Shown: in pieces, positions 8,168-12,626 of the stretch
How positions within the stretch are numbered: the stretch's first letter is position 1
How the letters are laid out: each line of letters begins with the position of its first letter
NCBI GenBank assembly: GCA_946415665.1
Contig: CAMKTI010000046.1
Coordinates: 1 to 12,626 of the forward strand
Length of the DNA: 12,626 nucleotides
Direction of reading: 5' to 3'
From: an uncultured Clostridia bacterium
GTDB lineage: Bacteria > Bacillota > Clostridia > Lachnospirales > CAMVHY01
Notes under the pieces: generated by a model
The model's database searches: none
What the model saw: the letters and a program-made list of their open reading frames with translations, nothing else
What the model was told of the DNA's origin: nothing
Program-made: the position numbers and the translations under genes

Positions 8168-8997
8168 AACAAACTCCCTCCATAATTATCATTATTATTT
8201 TTTTTATTCCCCAGCCTAAAAATAAAATCAAAACAAAAAATAATTATTATCAAAATAATAGATAAAGCACATCCAAAATGCCAATCGCCAGTTCTTAAAA
8301 ATTCCTGTTCAATTAAATTTCCTATTAACATAAATTTTCCACCGCCTAATAAATTCGAAATAATAAACGAAGTTACAGCCGGCATAAAAACCATTGTTAC
8401 CCCAGAAAAAATTCCCGATAAACTTAATGGCAAAATAATCTTTATAAAAATTTTAAAAGCATTCGCTCCTAAATCTTGTGCTGCCTCGATTATATTTAAA
8501 TCTATTTTTTTTAACGAGTTATAAATCGGCAAAATCATAAACGGCAAAAAATTATATACCATGCCCAAAACAATCGCTTGATTATTATATAAAAAACTAA
8601 TTTTTTTTAAGCCCATAAAACTTAAAACAAAATTTATCAGCCCATTATTTTCTAAAATTACAAACCAAGCATAAGTTCTTAATAACATATTCATCCACAT
8701 TGGCACTAATAATAAAAATAATAACTGCGAGCTAAACTTAAAATTTTTTTCAGCCAAAATATATGCAACTGGATAACCAATTAAAAAACAAATTAACGTA
8801 CAAATCAAAGCTAAAACTATCGACCTAAAAAAAACTTTTATATAAATCAATTTAAATACACGCGAAAAATTATCTAAGCTAAAAAAAAATAAATTATTTT
8901 TCTCTTGCGTAAAACCGTAATAGCAAACTAAAACAATCGGCACAAAAATAAAAATAATTATCCAAAATATATAACTCCATAAAAAAGTCTTTCGCAA
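8164..8997 (-). CDS. potB: PotB: polyamine ABC transporter permease (277 aa from a TTG start)
   Basis: The partner permease of PotC. From the proposed start there are about six hydrophobic helices, the first containing the family-typical VPIVLVCYYGF. An EAA loop, EAAQDLGANAF, begins near residue 171 and contacts PotA. The frame is open to an ATG at 9042 and has another ATG at 9021, but neither has a Shine-Dalgarno sequence, and both would overlap the potA stop region. The TTG at 8997 has GAAGGG (9007-9012) 9 bases upstream and gives MRKTFLWSYIFW, close to the usual N-terminus. If the upstream ATG were used, the gene would span 8164-9042 (292 aa) and overlap potA by 29 bases. The identity is secure; the start is probable. 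The end overlaps potC by 4 bases. Confidence 0.93.
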   Translation of the reverse strand: MRKTFLWSYIFWIIIFIFVPIVLVCYYGFTQEKNNLFFFSLDNFSRVFKLIYIKVFFRSIVLALICTLICFLIGYPVAYILAEKNFKFSSQLLFLLLVPMWMNMLLRTYAWFVILENNGLINFVLSFMGLKKISFLYNNQAIVLGMVYNFLPFMILPIYNSLKKIDLNIIEAAQDLGANAFKIFIKIILPLSLSGIFSGVTMVFMPAVTSFIISNLLGGGKFMLIGNLIEQEFLRTGDWHFGCALSIILIIIIFCFDFIFRLGNKKNNNDNYGGSLF

Positions 8998-9006
8998 TTT
9001 AAAATT

Positions 9007-9012
9007 CCCTTC
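9007..9012 (-). promoter_or_regulatory. Ribosome binding site deciding the potB start
   Basis: On the minus strand GAAGGG lies 9 bases ahead of the TTG at 8997-8995 and 1 base after the potA stop (9014-9016). The upstream ATGs at 9042 and 9021 are preceded only by A/T-rich sequence without purine-rich SD, so this site favours the TTG. Confidence 0.6.
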
Positions 9013-9013
9013 T

Positions 9014-10060
9014 CTAATCATTATTTTTTTTATGCATAACATGAATCAAATCTGGCAAAATATTTAAACTCACAAAAGAATTTATTTCTGCCATAACAGT
9101 ACTATGAACTTTCCAAAGATAATCATTTTGTCTTATCAACATTTCATAATGCACGCCTTTAAAAATTACATTTTCGACTTTGCCATTAATTTGCCCTTGA
9201 TTTTCAGGCAAAATATTTATATCTTCTGGTCTTATTACCACATCAACTTTTTCATTTAATTCAAAACCCATATCTACGCATTTAAATTTTCTACCTGCAA
9301 ACTCAATTAAAAAATCTTTTATCATAACACCATCAAGAATATTACTTTCACCTATAAAATCCGCAACAAAAGAATTTTTAGGCTCGTTATAAATATCTTC
9401 AGGTGTTCCAATTTGTTGAATAACACCGTTTTTCATAACTGCAACTGTATCAGACATTGTCAAAGCTTCTTCTTGATCATGAGTTACATAAACAAACGTG
9501 ATTCCTAATTTTTTTTGCATATTTTTTAATTCTATCTGCATGTCTTTTCTTAATTTTAAATCTAAAGCTCCTAAAGGCTCGTCCAATAATAAAATTTCTG
9601 GCTCGTTTATTAATGCTCTCGCGATAGCAATTCTTTGTTGTTGTCCGCCGCTTAAAAAATTTATATTTCGTCTTTCAAATCCAGATAAATTTACCAGCCT
9701 CAGCATCGCTTTTACTTTATTTTTTATTTTTATTTCAGATTCTTTTTTTATCCGCAAACCAAAAGCAATATTTTCAAAGACATTCATGTTTGGAAATAAA
9801 GCATACTTTTGAAAAACAGTATTTACCTGACGTTTATAAGGCGGCAAATCCAAAATACTTTTTCCACAGAAAAGCAAATCACCGCTCGTAGGTTTTTCAA
9901 ATCCTCCAATAATTCTTAGCGTTGTAGTTTTTCCACATCCGCTTGGACCCAATAACGTGACGAATTCATTTTTTTCTATGTATAAACTTATATCTTTCAA
10001 AACAAATTCATCGTCAAATTTTTTATTTATATTGATCAAGTCAATCAAATGTGTTTTCAT
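9014..10060 (-). CDS. potA: PotA: ATP-binding subunit of the polyamine ABC importer (348 aa)
   Basis: Cytoplasmic ATPase that powers spermidine/putrescine import by PotBCD. Visible motifs: Walker A GPSGCGKTT at 38-46, Q-loop Gln84, ABC signature LSGGQQQR at 136-143, Walker B ILLLDEP ending at Pro162 with Glu161, D-loop GALD at 164-167, and switch His194 in VTHDQEEA. After about residue 240 comes a C-terminal TOBE-type regulatory domain containing VVIRPEDI, typical of the PotA/MalK/CysA group. Length is normal to slightly short. The ATG at 10060 is preceded by GGTGGGTGAG (10063-10072). It is the promoter-proximal gene of the operon, and the dedicated potB-C-D genes behind it make the polyamine assignment firm. 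Confidence 0.97.
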   Translation of the reverse strand: MKTHLIDLININKKFDDEFVLKDISLYIEKNEFVTLLGPSGCGKTTTLRIIGGFEKPTSGDLLFCGKSILDLPPYKRQVNTVFQKYALFPNMNVFENIAFGLRIKKESEIKIKNKVKAMLRLVNLSGFERRNINFLSGGQQQRIAIARALINEPEILLLDEPLGALDLKLRKDMQIELKNMQKKLGITFVYVTHDQEEALTMSDTVAVMKNGVIQQIGTPEDIYNEPKNSFVADFIGESNILDGVMIKDFLIEFAGRKFKCVDMGFELNEKVDVVIRPEDINILPENQGQINGKVENVIFKGVHYEMLIRQNDYLWKVHSTVMAEINSFVSLNILPDLIHVMHKKNND

Positions 10061-10091
10061 TTCTCACCCACCAATTATTTTTTTTAATTTA

Positions 10092-10120
10092 GTCATAAAA
10101 AATTATATTACAAATGTCAA
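10092..10120 (-). promoter_or_regulatory. Promoter of the potABCD-uppP-glmU operon
   Basis: On the minus strand a perfect -35 box TTGACA (10120-10115) is followed after 17 bases by TATGAC (10097-10092, four of six). Transcription would start near 10085, leaving a leader of about 25 bases before potA, too short for a riboswitch. A second TATAAT (10107-10102) lies inside the spacer but has only a poor -35 (TTGTTT) at 16 bases. No other promoter is evident within the tightly packed operon. Confidence 0.6.
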
Positions 10121-10240
10121 ACAAAACAAATTTTTAATTTATATTTTGGCAAAAAATTATTAATGAATGATCTGAGAGCAAAAAAAATTTTCGCTGACCA
10201 AAATATTTTTTATATGAGATTTACTTTCTAAGAAGAAAAT

Positions 10241-10259
10241 TTTTTTAGTCACTAAAAAA
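10241..10259. other. 19-base near-perfect palindrome upstream of the pot operon
   Basis: TTTTTTAGT and ACTAAAAAA form 9-bp arms around a single C. It lies about 120 bases upstream of the pot promoter and about 55 bases beyond the terminator of the neighbouring unit. Without a longer GC stem it is a weak terminator. An operator-like dyad is possible but unproven. Confidence 0.35.
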
Positions 10260-10312
10260 TGTTCACATGGAAAAAAAATAAAAATCAGTCTGAATTTTAA
10301 TTAAACACAACA

Positions 10313-10348
10313 AAAAATCCATCTCAAATGTTTTTGAAATGGATTTTT
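10313..10348 (-). terminator. Rho-independent terminator after the small membrane-protein ORF
   Basis: A long, nearly perfect hairpin: ATCCAT plus TCAAA on the left (10317-10328) pairs with TTTGA plus ATGGAT on the right (10333-10344), with one C/A mismatch at 10323/10338 and a short loop. Flanking A and T runs extend the stem. On the minus strand it ends in six T. It lies 15 bases after the stop codon at 10363-10365. The plus strand also ends in five T, so it may work both ways. Confidence 0.82.
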
Positions 10349-10362
10349 ATTTACAACTATCC

Positions 10363-10749
10363 TCATTGTATCTCTTGTTTGTCTTCTATCAAAGTATTAA
10401 CTATTTTTTTCTTTGCTGCGCTGTCCATTTTATCTTTAAATGATTCATCGTTTAGATTTATTTTCGCACTTAATTGTAATGTTTCTATTTCTTTTCTATA
10501 CTCTTTATTTTTTTCTGTCTTGTCACGAATAGATTCTTTTTTTTCTTCTTTTCTTTCAGATTCAGCTCTAAGTTTAATTTCTTTTAAATTATCCTTGTCG
10601 CTCTCTTCACGATTTTTATGAAAAAATATACTATAAACAATCAGTTCAATAACTATTGATAACACAGCATAAATTACCGCATAAGCTATTGCCACTTTTA
10701 TTACAAAAAATGTAAACAAAAACGCTAAAACCGGAATCAAAACTAACAA
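10363..10749 (-). CDS. Two-helix membrane protein with charged tail; probably the 3' part of a broken gene
   Basis: I do not recognise a family. From the TTG at 10749 the 128 residues comprise two hydrophobic helices (about 2-20 and 22-43), then a Lys/Glu-rich tail of about 80 residues likely to form a helix or coiled coil. The reading frame stays open upstream to a TAA at 10822-10824, reading GYVPTGKNDSKIKRVSK just before the first helix. That stretch looks like genuine coding sequence, but it has no ATG, and no Shine-Dalgarno site precedes the TTG. The likeliest reading is that this is the C-terminal end of a longer gene whose 5' part is decayed. The layout (basic residues, two-helix hairpin, polar tail) matches the C-terminus of the protein encoded at 299-4108. 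A good terminator follows. It may be expressed or may be a relic. Confidence 0.5.
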   Translation of the reverse strand: MLVLIPVLAFLFTFFVIKVAIAYAVIYAVLSIVIELIVYSIFFHKNREESDKDNLKEIKLRAESERKEEKKESIRDKTEKNKEYRKEIETLQLSAKINLNDESFKDKMDSAAKKKIVNTLIEDKQEIQ

Positions 10750-10769
10750 AAATATTTTGCTAACTCGTT

Positions 10770-11085
10770 TTATTTTACTATCGTTCTTACCAGTTGGAAC
10801 ATATCCTTGTAAAGATATTTGTTACTTGTGGCAAAATAAAATGAAGTCCCCTCGTGAGAATCCTTATAATTAGATTTAACAAGTAGTTCAAGTATATCTA
10901 CTTTATGCTTCCGATATTTTTGCTGTATTTTTGTTTTCAATAATTTGTAAGTTAACCTTAGCGTTTGACAAATTTTCTTGGCTGATTGTTCTCGTCGCCT
11001 CATCTTTATCTCAATATATTGGAAGTGCAAAGCTTAAATTAGATGCATCTTTATTCCAATCGGATTCATTATTACCATCACCCGG
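10770..11085 (-). pseudogene. Decayed 5' portion of the gene ending at 10363
   Basis: Three pieces look like protein but sit in different frames. From about 11085 one frame reads GDGNNESDWNKDASN and on to a TGA at 11011-11013. The same frame then continues DKDEATRTISQENLSNAK to a TAA at 10903-10905. A second frame then carries VDILELLVKSNYKDSHEG and on to a TAA at 10770-10772. The first frame resumes near 10800 and runs into the two-helix ORF. One nonsense codon and two compensating frameshifts would restore a single protein. A continuous 86-residue frame at 10770-11030 exists, but its first half (Lys/Arg-rich, starting MHFQYIEIKMRRR) looks like a shadow. The upstream end abuts the transposase remnant, so the original start was probably lost by insertion or deletion. 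The protein family is unknown. Confidence 0.4.
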
Positions 11086-11523
11086 CACGCGTTCCCTCTG
11101 TAACGATAAATTTTACAGGCATACAGCGCTCATTGAAGGCTAAGTGTATTTTCGAATTGAGCCCTCTTTTGTCTTTAATATGACCTGATTTACGCCGCGA
11201 GCCCCAACTGCATGCTGATGCGCTTTCACATAACTCGAGTCTATCATTAGCCATTCAAAGCTCACATCACCTTTCAGTATCTCAAATAATTTTTTCCACA
11301 TACTTCTTCATTGCCATCGAATAAATCTTTGATGAACTGTACTCCACTTGCCATAATCTGGCGTTAAATCCCTCCAGGGAGATCCTGTTTTAAGTATCCA
11401 AACAACTGTATTAATAAATTTCCAATTATCTTTGGCTATGCCTCCACGTTGTCCAGGCTGACCTGTCAGGTGCGGCTCTATTAGCTTCCACTTTGCACCA
11501 CTTATATCAAATCTACAATACAT
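11081..11523 (-). pseudogene. IS5-family transposase remnant, nonsense + frameshift + 3' truncation
   Basis: The reading starts at the ATG at 11523, behind AAGGAGG, with MYCRFDISGAKWKLIEPHL, GSPWRDLTPDYGKW and VHQRFIRWQ. This is the typical N-terminus of the short IS5-type DDE transposases seen in Rickettsia and Wolbachia relatives. A TGA at 11308-11310 interrupts it. The same frame then resumes RSMWKKLFEILKGD and FEWLMIDSSYVKAHQHAVGA, where the Asp at 11239-11241 is the expected first catalytic Asp of the DDE triad. Around 11180-11190 the frame shifts, and homology continues as GHIKDKRGLNSKIHLAF, MPVKFIVTEGTRA until about 11083. The second Asp, the Glu and the rest are absent. No slippery heptamer is seen at the shift, so this is decay rather than programmed frameshifting. 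Base composition is noticeably richer in G+C than its neighbours, consistent with transfer. Confidence 0.85.
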
Positions 11524-11560
11524 CCCCTCCTTAATTTTTATTTTCGCTCCCTTTTTTTAT
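11081..11560 (-). mobile_element. Remnant of an IS5-family insertion sequence
   Basis: Only the 5' part of the element survives. The 3' boundary is near 11085, where transposase similarity stops abruptly after the residues EGTRA and unrelated sequence begins. The 5' boundary is not visible. I found no terminal inverted repeats or target duplication, so the outer limits are approximate. Confidence 0.6.
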
Positions 11561-11730
11561 TCTCCTCTATCATATTTTATTTTATAGATTATTTTTTTCT
11601 TTGTTTCGTTGCTTATTTTCTTCGTGTAGGCAGTATCTAGGAGATTTATCATATATCAACATTATAATAAATATATATTGGTTTTTGTAAAAAATAATGC
11701 TCCTATGAAAGACCTAATACTTCAACTAAC

Positions 11731-11770
11731 ACCAGTTGATAGTGGTCTTTGTTTCCACTATTTTACTGGT
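11731..11770. repeat. Strong compound inverted repeat / hairpin
   Basis: An outer stem ACCAGT (11731-11736) with ACTGGT (11765-11770) and an inner stem ATAGTGG (11739-11745) with CCACTAT (11755-11761) are separated by a small TG/TTT internal loop. The apical loop is 9 bases. Thirteen base pairs with this much G+C stand out in such AT-rich surroundings. No T-tract follows, so it is not a standard terminator. It could be part of a structured RNA, a mobile-element end or a protein-binding site. Confidence 0.7.
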
Positions 11771-12088
11771 CATAAAATAGGAAAAAAGGCAGATCTTAAA
11801 GTAAAAAAATTATGTATTTCAGATAACCCGCAAAAACAAGTACAGAACCATAAAAATCGAATATTACACAACGTCCAAGCGTAGAAAATATCAACAGCAA
11901 CGATGAACCGGCCAAATAATTATGATTAACTTTGACGTTCATAATATTTTTCATCGATCAATCAAAAATTTCTGTTGTTAAAAAAAAATTGACGGAAGTT
12001 TTTTTGCGTTCAAAAAGAAAAAATATGTTTGATTTAAACTCGAAAAAAAATATTTTTGTAGAATAAAACAACAAATCACAAAATAAAC

Positions 12089-12117
12089 TTGACAAACAAA
12101 AAAATATATATTTTTAT
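12089..12117 (+). promoter_or_regulatory. Promoter of the gene at 12174
   Basis: A perfect -35 box TTGACA (12089-12094) is followed after 17 bases by TTTTAT (12112-12117), or after 18 by TTTATT, each four of six to the -10 consensus. The leader then contains a 5-bp hairpin (GGCAT 12124-12128 with ATGCC 12138-12142) and a Shine-Dalgarno AGGAG at 12160-12164, 9 bases before the ATG. Confidence 0.55.
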
Positions 12118-12173
12118 TTAAAAGGCATAAAAATTAAATGCCAAAAAATAAAAATTTATAGGAGTATTTTTTT

Positions 12174-12626
12174 ATGGAAAAAAAAATTAACGCACGTGGA
12201 ATAACATTCAGTGTTGAGAATATAAAAAAATTTTTAATTAAGGAAGGAGGTTTGGAAGATATAAATCATGTTTACATTAGACTGTTGATTAATGAACAAA
12301 CAAAGGCTATGATAAAAATTGGTGATATTGCTAAAAATGAAAAAGAATTTAAGATTACAAATATTACTGGTGAAACGATAAATAAATTAACGATGCTTTT
12401 TTATAGCTTAAATAAACACGACAAACCAATTCTGTATAAACATTTAATTTTAACTCTGTGTAAAGATGATAAAGAACAATTATATTTTACGTATAACGAT
12501 AATAATAAAACTGCTGACATCGAAGTTACCCAATTAAAAGAAAATAAAAAAAATGTTAATTGTGACTCTGTTAAACAGAATGATTTTGGGTATATATCAT
12601 CCCATCTTCATAAAAACATTTTTGAA
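12174..12626 (+). CDS. N-terminal part of an unrecognised protein, cut by the window edge (at least 151 aa)
   Basis: The frame opens at the ATG at 12174 behind AGGAG (9-base spacing) and runs without a stop to the last base, so at least 151 residues are encoded. It begins MEKKINARGITFSVENIKKF and includes YIRLLINEQTKAMIKIGD and LYKHLILTLCKDDKEQLYF. It has no signal peptide or membrane helix in this part, and is rich in Lys, Asn, Ile and Glu like the protein at 299-4108. Alternating hydrophobic stretches suggest a mixed alpha/beta fold. I recognise no family and see no clear similarity to the repeat domain of the large protein. The coding call rests on the good ribosome site, the -35 box and the long open frame. 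Confidence 0.85.
   Translation, partial: MEKKINARGITFSVENIKKFLIKEGGLEDINHVYIRLLINEQTKAMIKIGDIAKNEKEFKITNITGETINKLTMLFYSLNKHDKPILYKHLILTLCKDDKEQLYFTYNDNNKTADIEVTQLKENKKNVNCDSVKQNDFGYISSHLHKNIFE

Larger units (their letters stand above)
11524..12173. other. 650-base stretch without a convincing gene
   Basis: This AT-rich stretch holds the leader of the IS remnant, a compound hairpin at 11731-11770, and the promoter and leader of the gene at 12174. An ATG at 11705 opens a 59-codon frame (MKDLILQLTPVDSGL, ending 11884). It has no Shine-Dalgarno sequence, recognisable domain or clear promoter, and the hairpin lies inside it, so I do not call it a gene. The remainder, 11885-12080, shows only weak inverted repeats and A/T runs. 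Confidence 0.5.

Noticed and set aside
10061..10362. Riboswitch or leader regulation of potA.
   Set aside because: The promoter at 10092-10120 leaves only about 25 bases of leader, and no multi-stem structure followed by a terminator is seen on the potA side.
11011..11013. TGA read as tryptophan (alternative genetic code), which would repair this fragment.
   Set aside because: glmU, uppP and potB end at TGA in the right place for their families, and Trp is written TGG throughout, so the standard code applies.
10770..11030. Continuous 86-codon minus-strand ORF as a single intact gene.
   Set aside because: Its first half is Lys/Arg-rich, as a shadow frame would be, and the overlapping frame is more protein-like there. 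Only its second half looks like true coding, so a decayed gene explains it better.
11150..11200. Programmed frameshift in the IS5 transposase.
   Set aside because: There is no slippery A- or T-rich heptamer at the shift, the upstream frame already carries a TGA, and the 3' half is missing, so it is a relic.
11678..11884. Small plus-strand ORF (68 codons from a TTG, 59 from the ATG at 11705).
   Set aside because: It has no Shine-Dalgarno site, no convincing promoter and no recognisable domain, and a strong hairpin lies within it. I treat the hairpin as the real signal.
1..12626. CRISPR array, tRNA or rRNA genes, phage genes, toxin-antitoxin pair.
   Set aside because: I saw no regularly spaced repeats, no tRNA cloverleaf or CCA-ended structure, no rRNA motifs and no recognisable defence or phage proteins.

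Overview
The window is very AT-rich, with Lys/Asn/Ile-rich proteins and strong Shine-Dalgarno sites (GGAGG, GGGAG). It ends genes with TGA as well as TAA/TAG and encodes Trp as TGG, so it uses the standard bacterial code. The intact genes make peptidoglycan precursors (GlmU, UppP) and import polyamines (PotABCD). The lipoprotein PotD and the A-B-C-D gene order are typical of low-GC Bacillota, especially Clostridia. The AT bias, Asn/Lys-rich low-complexity segments, a decayed insertion sequence and a broken gene next to it suggest a host-associated, reduced Clostridia-like genome. That placement is inference.

Layout. Bases 1-298 are an upstream region ending in a good promoter and ribosome site. 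Bases 299-4108 (+) encode one 1269-residue protein of unknown function. It has two diverged copies of a domain of about 215 residues, two low-complexity charged linkers and a C-terminal two-helix membrane hairpin. A bidirectional terminator at 4127-4163 separates it from a convergent minus-strand operon. Reading right to left, the operon is potA, potB, potC, potD, uppP and glmU (10060 down to 4150). The genes are 14-20 bases apart or overlap, with one recognisable promoter (10092-10120) and one recognisable terminator. The glmU stop codon lies inside that terminator hairpin. potC starts with TTG, and potB probably does too.

Bases 10081-10362 are non-coding: the potA promoter, a 19-base palindrome and a terminator for the next minus-strand unit. 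Bases 10363-11085 hold the remains of a minus-strand gene. Its 3' part is open and encodes a two-helix membrane segment plus a charged tail, the same ending as the 1269-residue protein. Its 5' part is broken by an in-frame TGA and two apparent frameshifts. It abuts an IS5-family transposase remnant (11081-11523) that has its own nonsense codon and frameshift, lacks its 3' half and is visibly richer in G+C. Bases 11524-12173 have no convincing gene, but contain a strong compound hairpin (11731-11770) and the promoter of a further gene. That gene (12174 to the window edge, +) encodes at least 151 residues of an unrecognised protein.

How they work together. The operon would put ATP-driven spermidine/putrescine import (PotABCD) in one transcript with undecaprenyl pyrophosphate recycling (UppP) and UDP-GlcNAc synthesis (GlmU). 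The flanks are accessory: large membrane-anchored proteins of unknown role, mobile-element debris and decaying genes. The most unusual content is the repeated-domain, tail-anchored protein and the sign of a second, degraded protein with the same C-terminal plan.
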